Positions 1-8,546 are shown, numbered from the stretch's first letter. The stretch: DNA of 64,000 bases from Flavobacterium lipolyticum (GCF_020905335.1 NZ_JAJJMN010000001.1:3596001-3660000), one strand, 5' to 3'. Made by a program: numbers and translations. The notes: generated by a model not told the origin, from the letters alone.

Positions 1-437
1 TTTTCAAGAATAATATCAGTATAATTTTTATTTAAGCTCGCTCTTATAAAATATAATTTATCGTTATAGAATTTAAGTAAGACATTTTTAATAATGATAT
101 TATCCGTTTCATAATAAGGAATAAATATTACTTCAGTAGAGTCGTTCACTGAGGCAACTTCCAGATTGTACCAACTTTTCACATTTTTATGGTCTGGTTT
201 TATTTCATATCTAAATAGGTCTCCTACATATTCTTGATCGAGATCTTCATAACTAACGGTATGGTTTTGATATTCATCTAAACTTTCTATTGTTGACATG
301 TACAATCCATATGAAGGTAATATCGATTTTAGATCGGAAATAGTTGTCGAATTTATCTCAAAGTCACCAATTCTTGTAGGGCAATCTTGTGCATTTGAAT
401 AAAATCCAACTAAAATTATGAACAGAAAATATCTCAT
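1..437 (-). CDS. Secreted hypothetical protein (C-terminus cut by window edge)
   Basis: An open frame runs leftward from the ATG at 437-435 to the window edge with no stop, about 145 codons. The first ~16 residues (MRYFLFIILVGFYSNAQ) form a typical Bacteroidota signal peptide ending at an A-Q cleavage site. The rest is a charged, soluble-looking sequence with no motif I recognise. The product is probably exported to the periplasm or surface. The function is unknown and the C-terminus lies outside the window. Confidence 0.6.
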   Translation of the reverse strand, partial: MRYFLFIILVGFYSNAQDCPTRIGDFEINSTTISDLKSILPSYGLYMSTIESLDEYQNHTVSYEDLDQEYVGDLFRYEIKPDHKNVKSWYNLEVASVNDSTEVIFIPYYETDNIIIKNVLLKFYNDKLYFIRASLNKNYTDIILE

Positions 438-690
438 ACTATTTTTTTAAATTATTTAACTTTGTTCAACATTGTTAGTAATTCCAGAATTTTACTTGCT
501 TGTAATTCTTTATATAAATAATCTTCATTATTTATAATACCATTGGATTTAAATTATTATAAAAACAAACATCGTTTTTAATTTTAATTTGCCACCAAGT
601 AAAAACACCTGATTTTTGATAAAAGTAAATTGTTTTAAATGGCTGATTTTACGGAAATCCATAAACACCTTAATAAAACACAAAATCCCT
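438..690. other. Intergenic region without a gene
   Basis: This is AT-rich sequence between the divergently oriented secreted-protein gene and the Flavo-1-like element. I see no open frame with coding character and no convincing -7 element. Confidence 0.5.
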
Positions 691-800
691 TAGCCCTGAT
701 AGCAGCGGCATCCTTTTTAGGCAAACGAAAATTTCTAAAATTAAATCGTAAAAGTTCTGCCTAAAAAGATAGAGTGGATAGCAGGAACAAGCTCCTAAAA
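691..800 (+). ncRNA. Structured intergenic element, Flavo-1 RNA-like, copy 1
   Basis: A perfect 11-bp stem pairs 713-723 with 758-768. It is flanked on the left by a block starting TAGCCCTGATAGCAG (691) and on the right by GATAGCAGGAACAAGCTCC (777-795). The same flanking blocks in the same order occur on the minus strand at 52862-52944 around a different hairpin. Conserved flanks with a variable, still paired hairpin suggest a structured RNA. From memory the blocks fit the Flavo-1 RNA motif described in Flavobacteria. That family name is unverified. Confidence 0.55.
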
Positions 801-875
801 ACCATCCTGATTCCACTAAATTTCAATCTCAAAAAACACAAAAAAACAACACTAGAATTTTCGGTAAAAATTTTG

Positions 876-883
876 TAATTTTG
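876..883 (+). promoter_or_regulatory. -7 promoter element for prfA
   Basis: TAATTTTG matches the Bacteroidota -7 consensus TAnnTTTG. It lies 24 bp before the prfA ATG at 908. No clear -33 TTG is visible at the usual distance, so the assignment rests on the -7 box and its position. Confidence 0.5.
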
Positions 884-907
884 CGGTCCAATAAAAGGAA
901 TTAGAAA

Positions 908-1984
908 ATGTTAGATAGACTTCAATATGTAAAGCAGCGTTTTGATGAGATTTCGGATTTGATTATTCAGCCGGATGTTATTGCGGATCAAAAACGTTAT
1001 GTGCAACTCAACCAGGAATATAAAAGCATCAAAGCTTTGGTTGAAAAAAGAGAAGAATACATTCTTGTTTTAGCGAATATTGACGAAGCAAACGAAATTA
1101 TTGCTGACGGAAGCGATGCAGATATGGTTGAAATGGCCAAAATGCAGTTGGACGAAGCAAAAGAACGCTTGCCGCAACTGGAGGAGGAAATCAAATTTAT
1201 GTTGATTCCTAAAGATCCTGAAGATGCTAAAAATGTCATGGTGGAGATTCGCGCCGGAACGGGTGGGGACGAAGCAAGTATTTTTGCAGGGGATTTATTC
1301 AGAATGTATACGAAATACTGTGAGTCACAAGGTTGGAGAACTTCTGTGGTGGATATGAACGAAGGAACTTCGGGAGGTTTCAAAGAGGTTATTTTTGAAG
1401 TTACCGGAGAAGATGTGTACGGAACCCTGAAATTTGAAGCAGGTGTGCACCGTGTACAACGTGTTCCTCAAACCGAAACTCAAGGTCGTGTGCATACCTC
1501 GGCAGCAACGGTAATGGTTTTACCGGAAGCGGAAGAGTTTGATGTACAAATCGATATGAACGATGTTCGTGTAGATTTCTTCTGTTCGTCAGGACCTGGA
1601 GGACAGTCGGTAAATACGACGAAATCGGCTGTACGTTTAACGCACATTCCTACGGGATTGGTGGCGCAATGTCAGGATCAGAAATCACAGCATAAAAATA
1701 AAGATAAAGCGTTAACGGTTTTACGTTCTCGTTTGTACGAAATGGAATTGGCTAAAAAACAAGAGGAAGACGCTACAAAACGTAGTTCTCAGGTAAGTTC
1801 GGGTGACCGTTCGGCTAAGATTCGTACGTACAACTACGCACAAGGTCGTGTAACCGATCACCGTGTGGGACTAACGTTATACGATTTAGGAAACATCATG
1901 AATGGTGATATTCAGAAAATTGTTGCCGAGCTTCAATTGGTGAACAATATGGAGAAATTGAAGGAAGCGTCGGAGGTTTTTTAA
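908..1984 (+). CDS. prfA: Peptide chain release factor 1
   Basis: A 358-residue protein of the usual RF1 length. It releases the finished peptide from ribosomes stopped at UAA or UAG. An N-terminal helical domain comes first. The stop-codon recognition domain has the PxT tripeptide as P-Q-T within [18 protein letters not shown]. The catalytic GGQ follows (about residues 230-232, in [12 protein letters not shown]). The PxT motif, as opposed to the SPF motif of RF2, identifies RF1. The ATG at 908 follows a -7 element at 876-883. A strong terminator at 2111-2148 lies downstream, so the gene is probably monocistronic. The 128-residue frame on the opposite strand is a shadow. Confidence 0.96.
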   Translation: MLDRLQYVKQRFDEISDLIIQPDVIADQKRYVQLNQEYKSIKALVEKREEYILVLANIDEANEIIADGSDADMVEMAKMQLDEAKERLPQLEEEIKFMLIPKDPEDAKNVMVEIRAGTGGDEASIFAGDLFRMYTKYCESQGWRTSVVDMNEGTSGGFKEVIFEVTGEDVYGTLKFEAGVHRVQRVPQTETQGRVHTSAATVMVLPEAEEFDVQIDMNDVRVDFFCSSGPGGQSVNTTKSAVRLTHIPTGLVAQCQDQKSQHKNKDKALTVLRSRLYEMELAKKQEEDATKRSSQVSSGDRSAKIRTYNYAQGRVTDHRVGLTLYDLGNIMNGDIQKIVAELQLVNNMEKLKEASEVF

Positions 1985-1986
1985 GG

Positions 1987-2100
1987 GACTGAGGTTCTTA
2001 GGTGCTAAGGTTCTGAGGGTTTAGGCTCAAAGGTTTTTTTAAGGTACTGAGGTTCTGAGATGCTAAGTTTCTAAGGTTTTAGGTGCAAAGGTTTCTGAAA
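1987..2100. repeat. AGGTTCT-word repeat, cluster next to prfA
   Basis: Short imperfect repeats built from words such as AGGTTCTGAGG, GTGCTAAGG and AGGTTCT begin just after the prfA stop. The reverse-complement form (CCTTTGAACCTC, GCACCTTAGCATCTC) lies at 2282-2358, so the two blocks could pair around the terminator. The same words recur at 15554-15660, 15738-15772, 17541-17637, 19285-19312 and 52787-52810. Confidence 0.75.
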
Positions 2101-2110
2101 ATAGATATAA

Positions 2111-2148
2111 AAAAGGAGTGTTTCATTGTTTGAAACACTCCTTTTTTT
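2111..2148 (+). terminator. Rho-independent terminator of prfA
   Basis: A perfect 15-bp stem pairs 2111-2125 with 2131-2145 around a 5-nt loop and ends in a T-run. The A-run on the left makes it potentially usable in both directions. Confidence 0.85.
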
Positions 2149-2361
2149 ATTATTGTATATGGATTACAGTTTGAAAATGGTTGCTGTAAAATGAAATAAT
2201 TTTGTGGGATTTAGCTGGAAATGAGGTTTTCTATTCTTTTTTGCACTTTTCATGAAGAATGTAAATTCGAAAAAACCTTTGTCCCTTTGAACCTCTGTAA
2301 CTTTGAACCTAAAATATAGGGCACAGATCTTAGCACCTTAGCATCTCAGAACCTCAGTATC
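2149..2361. other. Intergenic region with inverted AGGTTC-word repeats
   Basis: The stretch between the prfA terminator and the convergent gene ending at 2362 holds no gene. Positions 2282-2358 carry the inverted copy of the word repeats found at 1987-2100. Confidence 0.6.
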
Positions 2362-2691
2362 TTAGCGATTTCCTGATTTTGAAACCACATTGGTAACAAA
2401 AAGCTGTAACACAGATCCGAAGATGTTTTTGAAAGTCGAGGTGCTTTTGCCAACGACAAATCTTTTGGCCAGATAACCAATTCCGATACTAATAGCCGAC
2501 TGTGCGAGATCGCTCTTAAATCCAACCGTTTCGTTGATTTCTTCAACGGTGCTGCGAATCAGGTTAAGAGGTTTTAAATGCTCTTTAATGTCATCGATTT
2601 CGTCTTTAATGGCACACCATTCGGTATTTTGTTGGTTTTCTAAAAGCTGAATTTTCCGGTCTAGTGAATCAAGGGTGTAAATAGTTTTCAT
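2362..2691 (-). CDS. Hypothetical protein of the envelope-stress cluster (109 aa)
   Basis: A 109-residue protein. The N-terminal half (about residues 8-50) is charged, probably coiled coil. The C-terminal half has a glycine- and hydrophobic-rich segment (AISIGIGYLAKRFVVG) that could touch the membrane. The start lies 11 bp after the stop of the holin-like gene, so the two are probably co-transcribed. This gene order (AraC, receiver, kinase, OM protein, lmo0937, YtxH, holin-like, small hypothetical) suggests a role in envelope maintenance or stress. No enzymatic motif is visible. Confidence 0.75.
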   Translation of the reverse strand: MKTIYTLDSLDRKIQLLENQQNTEWCAIKDEIDDIKEHLKPLNLIRSTVEEINETVGFKSDLAQSAISIGIGYLAKRFVVGKSTSTFKNIFGSVLQLFVTNVVSKSGNR

Positions 2692-2702
2692 GACCGTCTT
2701 TT

Positions 2703-3095
2703 TTAGTTTTTTGATGGACCTGAATCACAATGCAATTCTTGTTTCGTTTCTTTTAAAATGCTCGAAACTATCATGTTTCCAATAGGAGTTTTAATAAGCT
2801 TGTGATGCGATTTGTGCAGTACAATGGCAACAATTAAGTAAAACAAGGCCAGTATAAAAAAACCGTAATAGTTTTCTCCCAGTTTTTTTCCAATCCATAA
2901 ACTGATTCCGATATTAAGGAACAGGGTAAAAAATGCAACAACAGCGCCAACTGCGATCCTGGAGGTCAATGTTGATAAAACATCTGCCGATGCTGATACC
3001 GTTTTGAGTTTGATTAATTCTAAACTCGTTTTGGTATAGTTCTCTGCTTTCTCGTAAAGATTTAAGTTCTCGTTTGTTGTTGCATTTGATTCCAT
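2703..3095 (-). CDS. Phage holin family-like membrane protein
   Basis: A 130-residue protein. A hydrophilic amphipathic N-terminus (1-45) is followed by two predicted membrane segments (about 49-72 and 76-95) and a basic, histidine-rich stretch (HKSHHKLIK). This layout matches the small putative holin superfamily III/holin-X proteins, which in Bacteroidota sit beside YtxH-type genes rather than in prophages. There is no lysin or phage gene nearby, so a lysis role is unlikely. Membrane-stress function is inferred from context. Confidence 0.75.
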   Translation of the reverse strand: MESNATTNENLNLYEKAENYTKTSLELIKLKTVSASADVLSTLTSRIAVGAVVAFFTLFLNIGISLWIGKKLGENYYGFFILALFYLIVAIVLHKSHHKLIKTPIGNMIVSSILKETKQELHCDSGPSKN

Positions 3096-3132
3096 AATAA
3101 AGGGGGGATTAGGATTAAAAAAACTTCACCTT

Positions 3133-3417
3133 TTAATAGTTCGATTTTATTGCTTTGGCGTCGTCCTTAAGAGTGTTGAAGTCCTCTTTCGCCTGGCTGA
3201 ATTTTGCCTTCCCCTCTTCGATAATTTCTTTCCCGTTTGACTTAATGTTACTAACGATTCCGTCGAATTTGGTTTTTATATTATCTCCGTAATCTTTAGA
3301 CTTGTCTGATATTTTTTTTCTGGTATTTGATCCTTTGTCCGGTGCAAATAAAACTCCTAAAACTGCTCCCGCTGCTGCGGCTCCTAATATTCCTAAAATT
3401 GTGGTGCTCGTTTTCAT
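3133..3417 (-). CDS. YtxH domain-containing protein
   Basis: A 94-residue protein. The first ~25 residues form one membrane segment rich in G and A (GILGAAAAGAVLGVLFAPD) followed by the YtxH hallmark of G-S-N-T-R-K-K-I. A long charged amphipathic tail follows, probably a helix or coiled coil. YtxH proteins are membrane-anchored and often stress-induced; their biochemical role is not settled. It lies between the lmo0937-like and holin-like genes with short gaps and is probably part of one transcript with them. Confidence 0.85.
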   Translation of the reverse strand: MKTSTTILGILGAAAAGAVLGVLFAPDKGSNTRKKISDKSKDYGDNIKTKFDGIVSNIKSNGKEIIEEGKAKFSQAKEDFNTLKDDAKAIKSNY

Positions 3418-3461
3418 AATATTCGATTTAGTAATTAATATATAGTGCTTAATAGTGTTTA

Positions 3462-3614
3462 TTAAATTTCACGGCCTTTAATGAGCCTCAATAATATGGC
3501 AATAACGGCAATGACCAATAAAATATGAATGATACTTCCAAGGCTGTAAACAAAAAAGCCCAATGCCCAAAGAATGACCAGTACCAACGCGATTGTGTAT
3601 AGTAGATTTGACAT
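3462..3614 (-). CDS. lmo0937-family small membrane protein (50 aa)
   Basis: A short frame from the ATG at 3614-3612 to the TAA at 3464-3462 encodes 50 residues. It begins MSNLLYTIALVLVILWALGF and ends with a second membrane segment and a basic tail, RLIKGREI. Two closely spaced hydrophobic helices with a W-x-x-G-F turn are typical of the lmo0937 family. Its position between the barrel protein and the YtxH gene, on the same strand, supports it as a real member of the stress cluster. Confidence 0.85.
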   Translation of the reverse strand: MSNLLYTIALVLVILWALGFFVYSLGSIIHILLVIAVIAILLRLIKGREI

Positions 3615-3648
3615 GATTTTTGTATTAAGGTTTAATTGAATCGTTTTC

Positions 3649-4290
3649 TTAGTTTAACTTATACGAAAGGTATAAAGAAAGGTTGCTGTTTTTGGCATCC
3701 GGAAAAGTGTAGGTTGTTCCGGCTACCGTTCTTTCTTTTCCAATAGTAGTGAGTCCGTAGTTGTAACGTAATCCGATGCTTATTGGGTCAAAATCGACTC
3801 CAACACCCGCCGATAAACCGGCATCAAACTTGTTCAGATCATCGGTGTCAATTTCTTGTTCGAAGTTAAAATCTCCTCTGCCGGTTACTTTTGAGCTTAC
3901 CAGATAAGAGGCGTAACCACCGGCATGAACATTAAAGTTTCGGGTGATATTTACTCTAACCAATAAAGGAACTTCGATGTAATTGAGTCTGAATTTTGAA
4001 TCTCCGCTGGCAAGAGCGTTATTAAATTCCAATTTGGCTCCTTTTGTAGTGAACAGGATTTCAGGCTGAATGGCTATGAAATCAGAGACGGGTAAAGTGG
4101 CGTAAAGACCGGCATTGAAACCGTATAATATGTTTTCGTCATTGGCATCACTAGAGTATAAATTCGACATGTTGAACCCTCCTTTGATTCCATACTCGGG
4201 ATTTGCATTAGTGTTCTGAGCGTGCAGCATTCCAAAAGATGCTATTAAGAAAAGGGTTAAGGCGCATAAAAAATTTGGGTACATTTTCAT
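3649..4290 (-). CDS. Outer membrane beta-barrel protein (PorT-like family)
   Basis: A 213-residue protein with a signal peptide cut after LHAQ (about residue 25). It continues with alternating amphipathic strands typical of small 8-10 stranded barrels. The opening YGIKGGFNMSNLY, the middle LVRVNITRNFNVHAGGYASY and the closing strand YLSYKLN fit the PorT/OMP_b-brl_2 family. It sits in the outer membrane. The ligand is unknown. It lies within the stress cluster, 34 bp before the lmo0937-like gene. Confidence 0.85.
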   Translation of the reverse strand: MKMYPNFLCALTLFLIASFGMLHAQNTNANPEYGIKGGFNMSNLYSSDANDENILYGFNAGLYATLPVSDFIAIQPEILFTTKGAKLEFNNALASGDSKFRLNYIEVPLLVRVNITRNFNVHAGGYASYLVSSKVTGRGDFNFEQEIDTDDLNKFDAGLSAGVGVDFDPISIGLRYNYGLTTIGKERTVAGTTYTFPDAKNSNLSLYLSYKLN

Positions 4291-4328
4291 AGTTAGATAG
4301 TTTAGTTAATAATAGCGTATACAGGCGT

Positions 4329-4895
4329 TTAGATTACTATTCTTGATTTTTGAATTTCTCTGACAAACTCATATTGTTTTGGCAGGTATTGCAGCACCAT
4401 CTCTAAAATAATCTGATCGTTCGTTTCCTTTGAAATCGATTCGAGCAATCTGATCTCTTCTTCTAAAGAGGCATTCATAGAATTCAGATAAGCCGCATTG
4501 AAATTGGTTTCGTTGGCATCGATTAAATCGTATAAATCCCGCTTATGGGTGGCATTGATTTCGGTAATAATGATCAACTTTTTATTGGCCAGCGTTGTGA
4601 TCTCCTGTAGCAGCTGATTTTGATTGATTTCGATTTGTTTGCTTACTTCCAGTATGTTGTTGTCAGAACTTTTTTGTTGTGCAATTTGACTTTTAGAAAT
4701 AATGGTTTGACTTGCATTTGCCGCTGCGATAAAAAAAAAGGCTTCAATTTCTTCTTTTTCATTCTTGGTAAAAGCTTCATTTTTTAAAGAAGTTGCTACT
4801 GGATAGTTTTTTTTACAGGAGGAAACAAAAACTAGTACACACAATAGGAATATTGTTCTTAAAAAAAATGCTTTTACTCGGGGAATTGCTTTCAT
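4329..4895 (-). CDS. DUF4142-type lipoprotein
   Basis: A 188-residue protein. A basic N-terminus and hydrophobic stretch end in the lipobox VSSC with the lipidated cysteine at 27. The mature part is almost wholly helical: a FFFIAAANASQTIISKSQIA segment, then heptad-like helices. This resembles DUF4142, a ferritin-like four-helix bundle found in bacterial envelope proteins. Metal ligands typical of ferritins are not evident. It lies between the kinase gene and the barrel gene on the same strand. Confidence 0.7.
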   Translation of the reverse strand: MKAIPRVKAFFLRTIFLLCVLVFVSSCKKNYPVATSLKNEAFTKNEKEEIEAFFFIAAANASQTIISKSQIAQQKSSDNNILEVSKQIEINQNQLLQEITTLANKKLIIITEINATHKRDLYDLIDANETNFNAAYLNSMNASLEEEIRLLESISKETNDQIILEMVLQYLPKQYEFVREIQKSRIVI

Positions 4896-5038
4896 TATTA
4901 CTTCATAAAGTATTACTTTACAAAGATGGCGACGAATGGAGGTTTTTGCTTTACACCAAAAAAAAGAAACGTTATATAATTCCCATAAAAGATTTATACA
5001 ACGTTTGTTATGTGGTTTTTAAAGATTTTTTTGAGGGG

Positions 5039-6823
5039 TTAATCCGGAAGAAAAATCGTAAATATGGAGCCCTGATCAGGTTGACTGTCGGCCATGATAT
5101 ATCCTTTGTGATTGTCGACAATTTTTTTGCAAATGGCCAGACCAATTCCTGTTCCGGGATAATCTGTTTTAGAATGAAGGCGCTGAAACAATACAAAAAT
5201 AGTTTCCTTAAACTGAGGGTCAAAGCCCATTCCGTTATCTGTAAAAGTTATTTTGTGGTATTTTTTTACATTCTGATCTAAAAGTTCGCGATAATCTACC
5301 GAAAATACTTTTTGACTTTCAATGGTAATTTCGGGAGCAACATTCGGACGGTTGTATTTTAAAGAATTCCCGATGAGGTTGATAAAAAGTTGTTCGATTT
5401 GATACGGAATGACTGCCAGTTTGGGCAATTTTGTAGACGTAATAACCGCTTTTTTCTCGTCGATCATTTCGGTTAATTCAGCTTCGGCATTTTTAAGTAA
5501 TTCATTTAAATTTGATTTAATGAATTCTTTTTTGGTAGTATTTGTTCTTGAAAACAACAATAAATCATCAATTAAAACACGCATTCTTTTGGCCGAAATC
5601 TCAATTTTAGCAATATAATCATTGGCGTTTTGAGACATAGCAGCTTTGTCGGTATCTGAAATTCGGGAGATAAAAGTCTGAATTTTTCGAAGTGGTTCCT
5701 GTAAATCGTGACTCGCAACGTGATTGAAAGAAGCCAGTTCCTTATTGCTGTTTTCGAGTTCAACGTTACGTGCCTGAAGTTCTATGTTGAGTAAGTGTTC
5801 ATCGGTAATATCAAAGTTGATTCCCAGCAAAATTTTGCTTCCCTGTTCGTCAGTCAATAATTTCCCTGTTGTTTTAAAATGCCTTACTTCTTGGGTAGGA
5901 AGTACAATTTTATAATAGACAAAAGGCAGTTGTTTATAGTTTAGGATTCCTTTCATCGATTTTGCTACCGTTTCTTTATCATCCGGATGGACAAAGTTTA
6001 AAAAGGTGCCTTTTTCGGGAACAAAAGCATTAGGTTCGTAGCCCAGCAGGCGATACTGATTGTCGGAATAGTCTATTTTGTTGGTGTCTAAATCCCATTG
6101 CCAGGTACTGAATTTACCAATAGCTTCAGATTCTGCCATCAGTTTTCCGGAGATTAAAAGCTGCTTGTTGAAGACTTTCAGACGTTCGAAATCACGACTA
6201 ATTTGTCGGTAAGCCAATAGAATAAAGGTTAAAGCAACCAGAAACAGTGAAATAGAAAAAAGCGGACTCAGGGAAATTTCGGCATCGTAGATTTTTAGTC
6301 TTTTGGCCAAATCAGTTTTTTCGATATCATTCATTTCGTCTACTTTAAAACGAATGTTTTCCATCAAAATTCGTCCTCCAAACAAATGGTTGTCGAGTTT
6401 TCGTTTGTCGTAGGTTTTGGGATCGCTGTATTTAAGGCAATTTTCAAACGAAACAAAACGCTGAATGATGAGCTTGAATAAGTTTTGAAGATTTTTCTGC
6501 TGTTTCGGATTGTCTTTCGTTAACTTTTTTAAATTAATGAACGAAGTGTTTACCTTGTCGCGCGAATAAATATAAGGAGTCAGGAAACGGGCATTGCGGG
6601 TGATGATATAACCGCGCTGTCCCGTTTCGGCATCCTTAATAGCCGACATTAACCGTTCTAACTGAATGTTAATTTCATACGTATGCATCACCAGCTTACT
6701 GGACTCATTCAGGTCCTGATTGTGCTTGTGAGCAATAGAAGAAAGAAATAACAGAATGAAAACTGCGATTACAAAAATAACTCTCAGTGAGTTTGAGGAA
6801 TTAAAATTTGGGATCCACTTCAT
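5039..6823 (-). CDS. CHASE3-PAS sensor histidine kinase
   Basis: A 594-residue membrane kinase. One helix (about 13-31) precedes a periplasmic CHASE3 domain (about 35-175, with GQRGYIITRN). A second helix (about 184-208), a PAS domain (about 235-345) and HisKA with the phospho-accepting His near 371 (ASHDLQEPLRK) follow. HATPase_c closes the protein with N-box IGNSLKYN, DNGMGFDP and GTGIGLAICKKIV. It starts 10 bp after the receiver gene and was probably transcribed with it and the AraC gene. The signal is unknown; the cluster suggests cell-envelope or redox stress. Confidence 0.92.
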   Translation of the reverse strand: MKWIPNFNSSNSLRVIFVIAVFILLFLSSIAHKHNQDLNESSKLVMHTYEINIQLERLMSAIKDAETGQRGYIITRNARFLTPYIYSRDKVNTSFINLKKLTKDNPKQQKNLQNLFKLIIQRFVSFENCLKYSDPKTYDKRKLDNHLFGGRILMENIRFKVDEMNDIEKTDLAKRLKIYDAEISLSPLFSISLFLVALTFILLAYRQISRDFERLKVFNKQLLISGKLMAESEAIGKFSTWQWDLDTNKIDYSDNQYRLLGYEPNAFVPEKGTFLNFVHPDDKETVAKSMKGILNYKQLPFVYYKIVLPTQEVRHFKTTGKLLTDEQGSKILLGINFDITDEHLLNIELQARNVELENSNKELASFNHVASHDLQEPLRKIQTFISRISDTDKAAMSQNANDYIAKIEISAKRMRVLIDDLLLFSRTNTTKKEFIKSNLNELLKNAEAELTEMIDEKKAVITSTKLPKLAVIPYQIEQLFINLIGNSLKYNRPNVAPEITIESQKVFSVDYRELLDQNVKKYHKITFTDNGMGFDPQFKETIFVLFQRLHSKTDYPGTGIGLAICKKIVDNHKGYIMADSQPDQGSIFTIFLPD

Positions 6824-6833
6824 TGATTTCCTA

Positions 6834-7283
6834 CTATTTTAGTCGCAACAGAAAATTATCACGATTTAACCCTGAGGTATGATAGTGCCAGTTTACAGTA
6901 ACGACTTCATTAATTATTTTTTTCAGATTGTTAAAATCACTTGGTTTTTTAATGTAAATATTGGCGCCCTGAATAAAAGTATCTTCAATATCTTCTTCAG
7001 AAGAGGAAGTAGAGTAGATTGCAATAATGATGTCTTTTAAACGCTCTGTTTTTTTAATCTCGATCAGGCATTCTTTTCCGGTTTTTTTCGGCATGTTCAA
7101 ATCCAGAAATAAAATATCAGGTAAAGCATTGTCAGGATTCATCAAATGGTCCATTAATTGCATTCCGTCATGCGCAAATTCTACTTTAGTCTGAATCTTT
7201 ATCTCTTCAAAAGCATCTTTAAAAAAAAGGCGATCGTCCTCATCATCGTCAGCCAATAAAATGTGTAATGCGTTTTTTTGCAT
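6834..7283 (-). CDS. Single-domain response regulator
   Basis: A 149-residue stand-alone receiver with no output domain. The acidic pocket is LADDDEDD (residues 10-17). The phospho-acceptor is Asp61 in LFLDLNMP. The Ser/Thr switch lies in IAIYSTSSSEED and the conserved Lys-Pro in IKKPSDF. The pattern is that of Rcp1-like receivers that partner PAS-containing kinases. It sits 10 bp upstream of the CHASE3 kinase gene and 21 bp downstream of the AraC gene, so it is probably the cognate receiver or a phosphorelay intermediate. Confidence 0.92.
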   Translation of the reverse strand: MQKNALHILLADDDEDDRLFFKDAFEEIKIQTKVEFAHDGMQLMDHLMNPDNALPDILFLDLNMPKKTGKECLIEIKKTERLKDIIIAIYSTSSSEEDIEDTFIQGANIYIKKPSDFNNLKKIINEVVTVNWHYHTSGLNRDNFLLRLK

Positions 7284-7304
7284 TTTAATATAGGTATTTG
7301 TATT

Positions 7305-7856
7305 TTATTTTAAATTCTCTCTTCGTTTCTTAATAATTCGCTGAAAAGCCGATGGTGTAATTCCGGTGGTGTTTTTAAACTGTGTACTCAGGTGTGCTAC
7401 ACTGGAGTAGTTGAGTAAAAAAGCAATTTCAGTCAGGCTCATTTCGTTGATAATAATTAATTGTTTTGCTCTTTCAATTTTTTGTAAAATAATAAAATTC
7501 TCGATAGACGAATAGGTTACTTCCGAAAATACATTCGACAGATACCCATAGCTATGATTGAGTTTTTCGGCCAAAAACACAGAACTTTTGTAATTGTTAC
7601 TGTCTTCCATAAAGACAAGTTCAATAATAGCATCCTTTATTTTCTGTACCAAAACACTTTTTTGGTTTTCTACCACTTCAAAACCACAAGGACTCAGTTT
7701 CTTTTTTAAGGCCTCGAGTGCCTCAGCATCAAGGTTGTTATTGAGCTCAATTTCCCCAAAACCCAATGTGGTAAAGCTTACATTGTGCTGGTCCAGATTG
7801 TGTTTTAAAAAAAGCGAACAAATGGTATTGATGTCGAACTTTATAAATAGTTTCAT
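7305..7856 (-). CDS. AraC-family transcriptional regulator
   Basis: A 183-residue protein. The N-terminal ~75 residues are a small alpha/beta domain (FTTLGFGEIELNN, LSPCGFEVVENQK) of unknown ligand. The C-terminal ~100 residues are an AraC-type double helix-turn-helix: LAEKLNHSYGYLSNVFSEV for the first, MSLTEIAFLLNYSSVAHLS and FKNTTGITPSAFQ for the second. It is the first gene of the AraC-receiver-kinase unit, so it probably controls the cluster from 2.3 to 7.9 kb. Targets are inferred only. Confidence 0.9.
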   Translation of the reverse strand: MKLFIKFDINTICSLFLKHNLDQHNVSFTTLGFGEIELNNNLDAEALEALKKKLSPCGFEVVENQKSVLVQKIKDAIIELVFMEDSNNYKSSVFLAEKLNHSYGYLSNVFSEVTYSSIENFIILQKIERAKQLIIINEMSLTEIAFLLNYSSVAHLSTQFKNTTGITPSAFQRIIKKRRENLK

Positions 7857-8482
7857 TTAATGAAAATTTGGTTAAAGATACTTAATTTAATTTTGGTTAT
7901 ATCGTTTAACAATTGTTAGAAATTTACTAATATTTAAACCAACTCGTTGGATGTAATCCGGAAAAATAACATTCAACACATCAAAAACAGAGTTTTTAGT
8001 ATAAAAAAAATACCGTCTAATATTTACACTAGACGGTATTCCGATTGAGTCAGAAAGGGTTGCAAATCTGATTAGGATTGATGAAATTCTTCTTTTATTC
8101 TTTCCTGCTTTTACCGAAGTCTGCTATCCTTTTATCTCCAGTAAACATCCATTCATCATTTTTCAGAGTTGCGTATTTTGCTTCAGTATTCCTTTTAAAC
8201 TCATTCCGCTTTTATTCTATTTCCTGCAAAATCATTAAGCAGTAATAGTGATGTAAAATTGCGAATTACTCGTCGTTTTTTCGTTACATTTATTCGTGGA
8301 AGTATTGCATAATTCGCATTTTAGAGCCTTTAAACTTAAATAGCGTTCTGAAATAATTGTTAATTTGAATTTTTGTATTAAGTTTTTCTAATGTTATTTC
8401 GATAGGAGGTGTCGTAATTATCTCATTAAAGGTTAGTTAACAAATTTTAAATTTTAATAAGGTATTTTTCTTACAAAAATTA
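7857..8482. other. Intergenic region with one hairpin and no clear gene
   Basis: About 630 bp between the divergent AraC and OmpA-type genes. A hairpin lies at 8009-8040. On the minus strand a 38-codon open frame (about 8210-8095) lacks any start codon and is directly preceded by a stop, so it may be a relic. Nothing else is recognised. Confidence 0.5.
8009..8040 (-). terminator. Hairpin with a T-run on the minus strand
   Basis: An 11-bp stem pairs 8009-8019 with 8030-8040. The eight-A run at 8003-8010 would be a T-run for minus-strand transcripts. No minus-strand gene was identified between here and 8546, so what it terminates is unclear. Confidence 0.55.
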
Positions 8483-8513
8483 TTGATAATATGATTCAAA
8501 TAGTGTAGTTTTG
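8483..8513 (+). promoter_or_regulatory. Promoter of the OmpA/TSP3 gene
   Basis: TTG at 8483-8485 and TAGTTTTG at 8506-8513 are separated by 20 bp, a good match to the flavobacterial TTG-N17-23-TAnnTTTG promoter. The start codon is at 8547. Confidence 0.75.
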
Positions 8514-8546
8514 CGCCCGAATTTATCTAATTGAAATCAAATTTTA

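Noticed and set aside
2703..3095. Prophage on the basis of the holin-like gene
   Set aside because: There is no integrase, lysin, portal or other phage gene nearby. The neighbours are stress-type membrane proteins.
4793..5281. 162-codon plus-strand frame over the kinase end and the DUF4142 start
   Set aside because: It overlaps two better-supported minus-strand genes and encodes a Phe/Lys-rich sequence without family features.
8095..8210. 38-codon open frame on the minus strand in the gap before the OmpA gene
   Set aside because: It has no start codon, and a stop lies directly upstream. It may be a relic, but there is not enough to call a gene.
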